Shown one piece after another: positions 9,850 to 19,048 of a stretch of 64,000 nt of DNA. The stretch is from Litsea cubeba (lineage: Eukaryota > Streptophyta > Magnoliopsida > Laurales > Lauraceae). Numbering within the stretch: the stretch's first letter is position 1; each line of letters starts with the position of its first letter. Location of the stretch: contig CM022944.1 of NCBI GenBank assembly GCA_012931725.1, positions 108,863,366 to 108,927,365 on the forward strand. The letters are read 5' to 3'. The notes below the pieces were generated by a model, which saw only the letters and a list, made by a program, of their open reading frames with translations, was not told the origin of the DNA and did no database searches. The translations under genes and the position numbers were made by a program.

Positions 9850-11568
9850 TTGTATGTTGATGGTTCGGCAACCACAGACGGAGGCGGAGCTGGCTTCATC
9901 CTGATCAGCCCAGATGGTACACCCATCAAGTATGCAGTGAAGCTCCACTTCATTGCATCAAATAATGAGGCCGAGTATGAGGCACTCTTATCAGGACTAA
10001 GGTTGGCGATCGAAATGGACGCCAAATCAGTTCTTGCTCACAGTGATTCACAATTGGTGGTGAATCAAATAAATGGCGAATTCGAGGCAAAGGAGGAAAG
10101 GATGCAAGACTACCTCAATATGGTCAAAGGATTGGTCAAAAGTTTTCAATGCTTTCAGATCTGCCATATTCCTCGAGGACAAAATGTTGCAGCAGACGCA
10201 CTGGCTAGGCTCGCCTCGTCATTGGAGGCCTCATCCACAGAACCTACACTCATCGGGCATCAGTTGGAGAGGAGCAAGTTAGATGTAGTGGTTGGAAACA
10301 TCAACTGCGCATCAGAGGGCAGCGAGCCAAATTGGATGACACCAATAAAGGCTTTCCTCCAAGAGGGCACCGAACCAGAGGACCACCTTGAAGCGAAAAG
10401 ACTAAGAATGAGGGCTTCCAGATACACCCTTCTGCAAAATATCCTTTACAAGAAGGGTTATTGCCTACCACTGCTGCGTTGCCTCTCCCCTGAGGATGCT
10501 GATTACGCTCTTCGTGAAATCCACGAAGGAATATGTGGGAACCATTCTGGAGGACGCTCCCTCGCCCACAAAGCATTAAGGCAGGGGTTCTTCTGGCCAA
10601 CCATGGCGAAGGACGCCAAAGAATTTGCTCAAAAGTGCGACAAGTGCCAGCGCTTCGCCACTATAACCAGGCAGCCACCAGAAGAGTTGACTTCCATTTT
10701 GAGCCCGTGGCCTTTCTCCAAATGGGGTATAGATATTCTGGGCCCCCTCCCTTTGAGCAAAGGCCAATGCAAGTTTGTAGTCATTGCCATTGACTACTTC
10801 ACAAAATGGGCGGAGGCAGAATCCTTGGCCAAGATCACAGACTTCAATGTAAAAAACTTTGTTTGGAAAAACATAGTCTGTCGCTTTGGGATACCTAGCG
10901 CCATCGTCAGTGATAATGGCAAGCAGTTTGACAACAAACTCTTCAACACTTTCTGCACCGACCTCCAGATTAAGCAGCCCCACTCCAGTCCAGTGCACCC
11001 CCAAGCAAATGGGCAAGCAGAAGTCATGGTCCGAGCAGTTCTTCGCAACCTAAAAACCAGGCTCGAAAGGGCGAAGGGTCTTTGGGTTGACGAGCTACCA
11101 GGGGTATTATGGGCATACAGAACTATGCCGAGAACCGCTACTGGCGAGACTCCTTTCTCGCTAGCTTTTGGGACCGAGGCAGTCATCCCTGTCGAAATTG
11201 GCGTACACTCCCTCAGGGTCCATCTCCAAGACAAAATTAACAACAAGGAAGGACTCCGCATCAACCTCGACTTGGTAGAGGAGGCAAGGGAGATGGCCAC
11301 GGTCCGCAATGCAGAATACAAGCGGCGCATGGCAAAACACTACAACTCGAGGGTGAAGCCTCGTTCCTTTCAGCCAGGAGATCTAGTCCTGAAAAAGGTG
11401 ATCCTCGCCACTAAAGACTCTCGCGAAGGAAAGCTAGGGCCAAATTGGGAAGGACCATATCTCGTGACAGAAGTAGTAAGGCCATGCACATACAGAATCC
11501 AAAATTCTGATGGTAAGGCCCTGCTCCATCCGTGGAATGCGGAACATCTGAAGAGGTATTACCAGTGA
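9850..11568 (+). CDS. pol: Second RNase H and integrase of element A
   Basis: C-terminal Pol segment, open from just after the TGA at 9844 to the natural stop. The first 140 residues are an archaeal-type RNase H with acidic residues in YVDGS, NEAEYEAL and AHSDSQLV. Integrase follows, with its HHCC zinc finger (HEGICGNHSGG to CDKCQRF). The DDE core shows GIDILGPLP, IVSDNGKQF and ANGQAEV. The C-terminal tail ends LKRYYQ. The frame is the same as that of the preceding RNase H, so it is part of one polyprotein interrupted by the stop, not an independent gene. Integrase inserts the DNA copy into chromosomes. No chromodomain is visible at the C-terminus, as expected for Tat elements. Confidence 0.88.
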   Translation: MYVDGSATTDGGGAGFILISPDGTPIKYAVKLHFIASNNEAEYEALLSGLRLAIEMDAKSVLAHSDSQLVVNQINGEFEAKEERMQDYLNMVKGLVKSFQCFQICHIPRGQNVAADALARLASSLEASSTEPTLIGHQLERSKLDVVVGNINCASEGSEPNWMTPIKAFLQEGTEPEDHLEAKRLRMRASRYTLLQNILYKKGYCLPLLRCLSPEDADYALREIHEGICGNHSGGRSLAHKALRQGFFWPTMAKDAKEFAQKCDKCQRFATITRQPPEELTSILSPWPFSKWGIDILGPLPLSKGQCKFVVIAIDYFTKWAEAESLAKITDFNVKNFVWKNIVCRFGIPSAIVSDNGKQFDNKLFNTFCTDLQIKQPHSSPVHPQANGQAEVMVRAVLRNLKTRLERAKGLWVDELPGVLWAYRTMPRTATGETPFSLAFGTEAVIPVEIGVHSLRVHLQDKINNKEGLRINLDLVEEAREMATVRNAEYKRRMAKHYNSRVKPRSFQPGDLVLKKVILATKDSREGKLGPNWEGPYLVTEVVRPCTYRIQNSDGKALLHPWNAEHLKRYYQ

Positions 11569-11720
11569 CAAGTGGGCCAATGTACAAAAAGCATGAAAAT
11601 TGTTTATTTCCCATTTCATTGTTCAAAGTAGACTATAAATGAAATAAACATGTTATTACATAAATGTGCTCCTTTCAATAGGCTATAAATTGCCAAACAA
11701 AAAGAAAAATACATATGAGC
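11569..11720. terminator. Convergent 3' ends with polyadenylation signals on both strands
   Basis: A 152-bp gap separates the integrase stop from the stop of the antisense gene. AATAAA is present on the plus strand at 11643-11648 and on the minus strand at 11608-11603, so the two transcripts would overlap at their 3' ends. Confidence 0.45.
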
Positions 11721-14700
11721 TTAGTCACTCTCATTATCCCCCTCATCCTCGCCATCATCCTCGTAATCACCTGAGCTCCCGCTGCTGCCGTCAGGCTCGT
11801 CGGCAGGCGCCTCATCAGGCGCCTCACTTGCCTTAAAGCGCGAGAAGTCGATATCGGGAAATGCTGCGGTGATCTTTCTCCGGAGTTCGTCATAACCAGC
11901 AATAAATCCATCGGCGACGCTGTTCTCAGCATCAGCCAGGCCGTCCTCCAAGTCATTTTCAACCTGGATAGCTCTCTCCTCTGCCGCCCTCAGCTCTACC
12001 TTCAAAGCAGCCTCTCTGAGCTCTGCCCCCTTTCGGGCCTCCACGAGCTCAGCCTCTCTGAGTGAAGTCCTCTCGCGGTCCTTCACAAACTCAGCCTCCT
12101 TGAGGGAAGCCCTCTCGCGGGCCTTCACAACCTCAGCCTCACTGAGCGAAGCCCTCTCGCGGGCCTTCACAACCTCAGCCTCACTGAGCGAAGCCCTCTC
12201 ACGGGCCTTCCGTAGCTCGGTCTCACTGAGCAAAGCACCCTCGCGCGTCGCCACTAGCTCAGCCTCAGCCTGGGTCGCCCTCATGTGAGCCGTTGAGAGC
12301 TCAATCTCAAGCCTGTTTGCTCTCTCCCGAGCTGCTAGAAGATCAACATCATAAGTCTTCCTGGCGGCTTCTAGTTCAGCAATTTTTCCTTGACTTGCAG
12401 AGAGATCCCTATGAATACCTGCATTCTCCTGTTTCAGCTTACTGAACAACTCAGCCTTCGAAAATAAACATATGGATGATGCAGACATCTGGAGCAAGAA
12501 GAAAAGAAGGGATTATGAGAATGCATATACAGAAGGAAAATCTGAAGAAAATTCAGACAACCTTTTACCTGAGATAAACCTTCTAGATAAGCGTTTATCA
12601 TCCCCTCTGTGCTAAGGGCGCTGACCCGAGTAATCACATCACGAGCTGGGAATCTCCAAAACTTCTCTCGAGGAGTCAGCGGCTTGGGACCAGACGGAGG
12701 GGCAGGAGGTACAGATGTGGCGGAAGAAACCAGAGGAGTTTTAGGTTGATGAGGCACAGCCGCGGGGGCCACTACATGGGTAGTGACAGGAGAACTCGTC
12801 TGCGGCTCCACTAGATGAGTGGTTACAGGAAGATCACCAACCATCACACGAGGAGAATCCCTTCTCGGGGCAATACCGATCCTCGATATCTTGGCAAGAT
12901 GGGTGTTAGCACTTGTACGACGATCTTCAATTGCCTCCTTGGCCTCGACCAACTCCCTATTGACCACCACTGCGGAAGCAAAATGAATGGTTAGAGACAG
13001 AATATCAGGAAAAGGTACGCCTAAGCCACTGAAAGCTCCTTACATTTTCTCTTAGTTGATGCCCGGGAAGGCTCACCCGTCCTACGAGGAGAATGGTCAA
13101 CAGAGGGCCCACAATTGCTGTCACTCTCTTTAGAAAAGAGAATACCCAAATCTTTATCCGGATGATCTCTTACGGCCTGCAGTTTCCGTTTCATATCCGC
13201 GGAGAGCACAGGTGACTCTATAAAAAAAAAGAAAAAGAAAAAAGAGAAGGAACAAATAAAATGATGAGCATATGTATGCAAATGAATAATGAGGAGAAGA
13301 TAATGAGTGGCGTACCACGTCTTTTGGCGTCGGTCCACTGTTTGGGCACCAGAGCCCTGTCTGCCTCTGAGGCCCACTCGCCACCAACAAAGAAGAAACG
13401 AAATTTCCAGCTGTGACAGTTAGAGCGCAATCCCGTGAGCAGTCTGCCGCCCTTAGGGGTGAAATAATACCATCCCCTGTTAGGAGCCGGAGATTCGAAT
13501 AAACTATAAGCAGCATGGAGCTCCATGGGAGATGCCTCCTCGTTATGTGTTCTCCTCCAAAGCTCGAGAAAACCCAGCATGATTCTCCATCCATTGGGTA
13601 CTAATCTCCCCGGAGTCAGGGAGAAGTAATGAAGAATTCGACAGACGGAGGGGGGCATAGGGAATCTCAGCCCAGCTTCAAGCATATCCTCGTAAATAAC
13701 AATGTCACCCGATACGTCACCACAAGCTGGCTCATCAATTTCGGCCCGGCGACAAATCACGGTGGAAGGAATATGATAAAAAGTGATGATCCTGGAAATA
13801 TCATCATTGCTGACTGTGCTACAAATGGTACTCACCTTGGGTCTGTCATCATCGCTTACCATTTTTCCTTTAGAACGCGGACGCAACTTGCCCAACGTGT
13901 CTGAAGAAGGACTGCCCTCGGCATGACCTCCCCCTACTATTGTTTCTTCCCTGGCCGAGATGCCGAAGGACTGGGCGCCACCTGAGGCGCCAGCTGCTGC
14001 GAAACCGCCTGAGCCTCGAATACCTGCAAAACCACATGCGCCCCCTGCGGCGCTAAAGCAATCCTTTCCTACCCCGATGCCAAAGGATTGGGCGCCCAGC
14101 GCTGCTGCTTCTTCTTTTTTCCCTGCATCGCTGGCAGCTGTGGCGCCGTCCCCGGGCTGGGCGCCCCTTGCAGCGCCCAGCGCCGCCGCTGCTGCCTTTG
14201 CTTCAATCCCGGGCTGGGCACCCCCTGCGGCGCCCAGTGCTCCCCCCGCGACGCCCGGCGCCCCTGCGCCCGCTGCCGCGACGCCCGCGGCGTCCCTGCG
14301 CCCGCTGCCGCGACGCCCGCCGGCGTCCCTGCGCCCGCTGCCGCGACGCCCGGCGCCCCTGCGCCCGCTGCCGCGACGCCCGGCGTCCCTGCGCCCGCTG
14401 CCGCGCCGCCCGGCGCCCCTGCGCCCGCTGCCGCGGCGCCCGGCGCCCCTGCGCCCGCTGCCGCGCCGCCCGGCGCCCCTGCGCCCGCTGCCGCGCCGCC
14501 CGGCGTCCCTGCGCCCGCTGCCGCGACGCCCGGCGCCCCTGCACCGCTGCCGCGGCGCCCGGCGTCCCTGCGCCCGCTGCCGCGCCGCCCGGCGTCCCTG
14601 CGCCCGCTGCCGCGCCGCCCGGCGCCCCGGCTCCGCTGCCGCGACGCCCAGCATCTCCGCCTCGCCCGCGACGCCCAGCAGTGCCTCCACCTCGCCCATT

Positions 14701-14795
14701 GCGCCTAGGCCGGAGGCGCGCGATGCAGCGCCGCCTACAGCGCGGACTAGGCTGGATCCACTCGCGCCGTCGCCTCTTTTGCTGCCTGTCTCCAT
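11721..14795 (-). CDS. Spliced antisense gene of the Tat element (aORF), gypsy-type domain protein
   Basis: Four exons on the minus strand: 14795-13316, 13217-13044, 12969-12569 and 12488-11721. Every intron starts GT (GTACGC, GTAAGG, GTAAAA) and ends AG, and all phases agree, giving 940 residues. The start is the first ATG downstream of a TATA box (METGSKRGDG). Residues about 60-220 are Arg-Gly-Ala repeats. About 330-490 resembles the family described as 'putative gypsy type transposon' (YEDMLEAGLRFP, GWYYFTPKGG). About 690-890 is a coiled coil built from 14-residue repeats (ARERASLSEAEVVK), then an acidic Asp-Glu-Ser tail. Antisense frames at this place are known from Tat elements and their function is unsettled. 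Here it is open while sense gag-pol is broken. Confidence 0.78.
14250..14640. repeat. GC-rich minisatellite in exon 1 of the antisense gene
   Basis: Tandem copies of a unit of about 60 bp (two near-identical half units of about 30 bp) built on CGCCCGCTGCCGCGACGCC and GGCGTCCCTG. It encodes the Arg-Gly-rich stretch of the antisense protein and reads open in several frames because it has almost no A or T, which explains several long overlapping frames here. Confidence 0.8.
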
Positions 14796-14866
14796 CTTTT
14801 TCTCTCCCAATGGTTTTTTCTGCAGAGGCTAGTTTCTTTCTTTTGAAGAAATACTACTCTAGGGTT

Positions 14867-14876
14867 TATTTTATAG
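14867..14876 (-). promoter_or_regulatory. TATA box of the antisense gene
   Basis: On the minus strand the sequence is CTATAAAATA, followed by AAACCCTAGA, a common start-site context in plants. It lies 72 bases upstream of the antisense ATG at 14795 and inside the element body, not in the LTR. Confidence 0.6.
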
Positions 14877-15045
14877 CTTGAGTTTTCAAAGAAGAGTAGC
14901 CCAAGCCGGGAGGACTCTCCGAGATACATATCTAAAGGAACTAACAGACAGACAGAGTTACAACCAAGAAAAAGAAAGATTTTTCAGAAAGAAGAGAGTT
15001 GGATGCACAGAAAGCCCCACTTTCAAATAATTATCGAACGCGGGA

Positions 15046-15059
15046 CTTTGAGGGGCAAA
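15046..15059 (+). other. Polypurine tract of element A
   Basis: CTTTGAGGGGCAAA lies directly before the TGATG start of the 3' LTR, the standard plus-strand primer position. Confidence 0.7.
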
Positions 15060-15702
15060 TGATGGGTCAGGCCCAACCCGAATTGCGGTAAAGAGTCAGG
15101 TCCAGACAACCCGGTCCGTCCAAGGTCATGGGTCAGGCCAGTTTAGCTCAGCGGATATTCGAAACTCGTTGAAGGAAGCCTCGTCACGTCAAGGCCTCCG
15201 AGTCATCACAACGAAGTCCTCCCCTCACCCGCTCTTACCAAATCTCGCGAAGAAACTCTCACCTGCCCTCCACCTTGCTCGTTCCTTGAGGACACGTCTG
15301 AGGCTCCAGGCCCTCCGCCTTGCTCGTTCCTCGAGGACACGTCTGAGGCTCCAGGCTCCAGAGAGACGTTGTTGCGCTCCAAGCCCTCCGCCTTGCTCGT
15401 TCCTCGAGGACACGTCTGAGGCTCCAGGCTCCAGAGAGACGTTGTTGCATCCCATCTGTTGGGGGATGGTTATAAATTCAGGGTCTCCTCATCACTTGAG
15501 GGGCAATGATAAAAATCTTACTCACCTCTCTCTCGCTTGTAATCCACCTTATCAATCAAAGATCACCATATTCAAAGTGGACGTAGGTCATACAGACCGA
15601 ACCACTATAAGTTCCCTCTCTCTCTCTCATTTATTTATTACATTCTCACCTATCATTTATTACTTGACCGGTGGTGTCCGAAACCTATTTTTGGCATCAT
15701 CA
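15060..15702 (+). repeat. 3' LTR of element A
   Basis: Begins TGATGGGTCAGG and ends CATCATCA. It matches the 5' LTR with about five substitutions and carries the same TATAAAT (15471-15477). Its last 150 bases (from ATCAATCAAAGATCACC on) also match, inverted, the LTR ends of the minus-strand element at 33329-37332. Confidence 0.9.
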
Positions 15703-15710
15703 GTTTGGAT

Positions 15711-15800
15711 TAGTGATAAGTGGTCCCCATCATAGTGTTTCTCACAATAAACGATAAAAACTGGCTCTCAGTCATAAGAGCTAGCTTTTCCCATACAGTA
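15711..15800 (-). repeat. Right arm of the inverted repeat flanking element A
   Basis: Inverse counterpart of 4385-4460. Matching words are AGAGCTAGC, CCCATCATAGTG and GTGATAAG. Confidence 0.45.
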
Positions 15801-16149
15801 CGTGCTCTCTTGGATGTAGATGTGTGCCAACCATGAAAGGATATTTATGTGCATGAGAAAGTTTAGAATCTAAGTCCTCCATGTCCAGAGAAAAAGAGCC
15901 CTCTGTCAAAAAAGCAGGCAGGGCTTATCTCTTCTCATAAAACTGATTATTTGGGGGATTTCTTACAATGAGTAGAAGTGTGGATGTAAGCAATCCGATG
16001 GCCTGAAGGCCCACACACAATTGAATCCATTAACTAAAAGGGCTTTATTTCACCTCCTCATCTGGCCCATATCTATCACCCAGTTGGACCAGGTGTGGAC
16101 AAATTTATCACACTGCTATCAAGAGGTCCACCAACCTCCAGCAAATGGT
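15801..16149. other. Intergenic, no gene seen
   Basis: Spacer between element A and the first segmental-duplication unit. No coding pattern is visible. Confidence 0.5.
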
Positions 16150-17149
16150 TCAAAGAATCTGGACTCTTTCCTTATAATTAGTAGTGAAAATCCATGGGAA
16201 AATATTTTGTTCTGGTTCAGCCACTATAGTGATCTTAAATAGAGACATGAATCTGAGATAAGATTTCATTAACAATGTTGCCCTCTAATTTCTTTTTGGT
16301 AATTAACCCTCTAATTTCTTTTTGGTAATTAACTCTCTTAAGACTATTTATATACCAGTACAAGCAAGAATTTCAATCATACCTGCAAAAAACTGCAACT
16401 TTGCATTAGGCTTCTGGTTTGTTCATTCACCATCCTTTTTCTTTGTTTCTCTCTTTCTTTTTATTATATGATCTTCAGTATTCAAGCTTTAGTAGTGTTA
16501 GTAGTGTTACTGTGGATCTTATTAGAAAAGAAGATTTAGTGGATTAACTATCTATAAAATATTGGTGTCATTAGATATCGGCAGCTTTCAAATTGATGAC
16601 TAGTAATGTCTAATGATATTTAAATATATATGTTTATGACTAATTTAAATCCTTATTTTGCATTGCTCTACTTGCCACAAATCTAGCCTCTCTTTGTTGG
16701 TGGGAACAGGGAGGAACCAGGGAGCAAGGGTCATGTTCCCTCATGGAAGTATTTTTAACATAGGGCCCTGTGAGATTTTTTTATTATATATAACTTAGTG
16801 GCCCCCTCAATAAGAATTTCCTCAGTTGGCCACTTTTAATGGAATGTTTTTTCTTTTACAAAATCATCATCTCTTTTGTACATATATTCGTTATAATATT
16901 TATGTAAATGACATGTTTGTCCCACCATTTTTATTTTTAACTATAAATTATGATGGAGAAAATAGGATGCAAACGTAATGGCATACACATGGCATGTTGA
17001 TGGGGCCAATTGACTTAAGCCTTGTTTGACAAATCTTATTTTCATGAAACAGATATGCAGATAACAGTGGAACAGATCTGCATATCATAGATGTTTTAAA
17101 AATAAACCGTTTGGTAAGATATATATATAGTTTGAAATAGAGGTTTTAA

Positions 17150-18165
17150 GCATCGGATGGCTCACTTTTTTGTAAAAAAAATTCTCAAAAACCACAATGA
17201 GTCATTAGCTAAAATCTTAACTCCTACACATTTTCACCTTTCCAAAGAGGACGAACGGTTCGGATCTTGAATAGGGGGGCCACATAATCCAAAAAGTATA
17301 TCTAAGGGACAGCAGTTTTATCACAAATATCTTGAGATCAGTAATGAATCAACAGCCCAAATTTGGGACAGTGGCTGTTTTTTTATCTTCTGAAGAGATC
17401 CAATGGTTTAGATCATCATTTTAGGTCCTACAATTTAAAAGGCAAAAAGGGAAAAAAGATGGGACTGCTTAAAATCATGTATAAACCAGCACTTTTGCCT
17501 ATTGGATGCATCAATGGGCCACATTTCTTTATAGATCTCTCAAGATCGATGCATGATAACTAAATGGCTGAAATTTGACCACAAAGTCATATTTATCTTT
17601 CCCAACTGGGTCAACCGTTGAGATCTTGATTAAGGGGCCCACAGAATCCAGAAATACATATTAAGTGTCTAGAGTTGTTTTGTAAATATCTTGATATCTG
17701 TATTAAATCAACGGCTAAATTTTGTTATACTAGCCGTTTTTTACATTATAAATAGATCCCACGTTTCAGATCATCATTTTGTGGGCCACCAATTAATAAA
17801 AAAAAATACAAAAGTGGACTGCTTCTAAAATCATGTCTAAACTCAGCCATTTTGGCTCTTGGTTGCATCAATGGTTCACGTTTTTTTTTTTTTTTTAATT
17901 TCCTTGAGATTCGTGATGAATGAAGGGCTAAATTTTGGACCAATGGCCCTTTTTAGCTTCCTAAAGAATATCAACGGTTCACATTTTGATTATGGGGCCC
18001 AGAGAATCCCAAAATGCAAATTTATGGTTTTATGGTTCTCCGCAAATATCTTGGGATATGTGACGAATCAAACAGTTCAAATTTAGTACAGTTTGTCGTG
18101 TTTAGCCTTAAAGGATACATCCAACGTTGAGGATGATGCTTATGGGTCCCATGATTTGAAAACAA
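17150..18165 (+). repeat. Degenerate tandem array with a period of about 359 bp, two half-units
   Basis: A motif close to AAATATCTTGAGATC followed by GAATCAACGGC recurs near 17327, 17531, 17690, 17899 and 18049. Spacing alternates between roughly 200 and 155 bases, a two-monomer higher-order unit of about 359 bp. Other repeated words are GATCTTGAT-GGGGCCCACAGAATCC and AGATCATCATTTT. The later part recurs at 39890-40640 in unit 2. Confidence 0.65.
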
Positions 18166-18176
18166 GAAAGAAAAAA

Positions 18177-19048
18177 GGGGTTTTGACCGTACAGGGTATA
18201 AAATACCCTGTATTCCTTGAAATGGTGTTGACCAAAAGTATATCCCAAATATGGGTATCATACTGAGAGCCTCTTTTTTTTTCCACTTTTACCCTTTTTG
18301 TGCGATATCGCAAATATTTGCGATATCGCATAAACTGAAGAGTTATTATATAAGCTGCTCGTTTTCCCTCCCTTTTTTCTCCAAAGGCATTTAGATGATT
18401 CTTCTTACATAATATTTGGACATGTTTGGAATTTTTGTATACTCTGTCAAATGTTATGTTAAAAATAGTTGGGCATTGAGACACTAAAAACTTATGGTCA
18501 TGGAGATACTTTGGAATTTATTCTTAATTTTTCTGTTTGATTATATTAGATGAAACAAAAGATATGAAACGTCCTAAAAATGTATTTGCTGTAGCAATCG
18601 CTCTTTCATTTCTCCAAAGGCATTCAAACGATTCTTTTTACACAATATTTGGACATGTTTGGAGTTTTTCATATACTCTGTCAGATGTTATGTTAAAAAT
18701 GGTTGGGCATTGAGACGCCAAAAACTTATGGTCATGGAGATACTTTGAAATTTATTCTTAATTTTTTTTATTTGATTGTATTAGATGAACAAAAGATATG
18801 AAAAAACAATGAGGAAAAACGGCTTACTTTTTGCTGCAAACGGAGGGAAAAAAGGGAGGGAAAACGAGCAGCTATATAATGACTCTTCAGTTTATGCGAT
18901 ATCGCAAATATTTGCGATATCGCACAAAAAGGGTAAAAGTGGAAAAAAAAAGAGGATCTTTGTACGATACCCATATTTGGGATATACTTTTTGTTAACAC
19001 CATTTCAAGAAATACAGGATATTTTATACCCTGTATGGTCAAAACCCC
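18177..19048. mobile_element. Mutator-like non-autonomous element with long inverted repeats
   Basis: Terminal inverted repeats of about 195 bp (18177-18371 and 18846-19048) begin GGGGTTTTGACC. Exact 9-bp duplications AAGAAAAAA flank it at 18168-18176 and 19049-19057, the size made by Mutator transposases. Each arm holds a perfect 30-bp palindrome (18301-18330, 18895-18924). Between the arms are two direct copies of a block of about 190 bp (18378-18570 and 18613-18800). No transposase is encoded. The matching place in unit 2 (about 40630) lacks it, so insertion came after the duplication. Confidence 0.85.

Larger units (their letters stand above)
4661..15702 (+). mobile_element. Ty3/gypsy LTR retrotransposon, Tat type (element A)
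   Basis: An 11-kb element with two LTRs of about 640 bp, a primer-binding site reading TTGGCGCCGTCTGTGGGA, and a polypurine tract before the 3' LTR. Domain order is gag, protease, reverse transcriptase, RNase H, a repeat linker, a second (archaeal-type) RNase H, then integrase. A long antisense gene lies between integrase and the 3' LTR. The extra RNase H and the antisense gene are hallmarks of the Tat lineage. The LTRs differ by about five substitutions, a 7-bp duplication (AAGTCTC) and a missing 5' tip, so insertion was fairly recent. The sense coding region carries two nonsense changes and two frameshifts, so this copy cannot make its own Pol. No target duplication was found, consistent with the damaged 5' end. 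Confidence 0.93.

Noticed and set aside
13960..14881. Long plus-strand open frames opposite the antisense gene
   Set aside because: Mirror frames of the GC minisatellite. They have no domain and no start context, whereas the minus-strand frame continues into a recognisable conserved region with splice sites.
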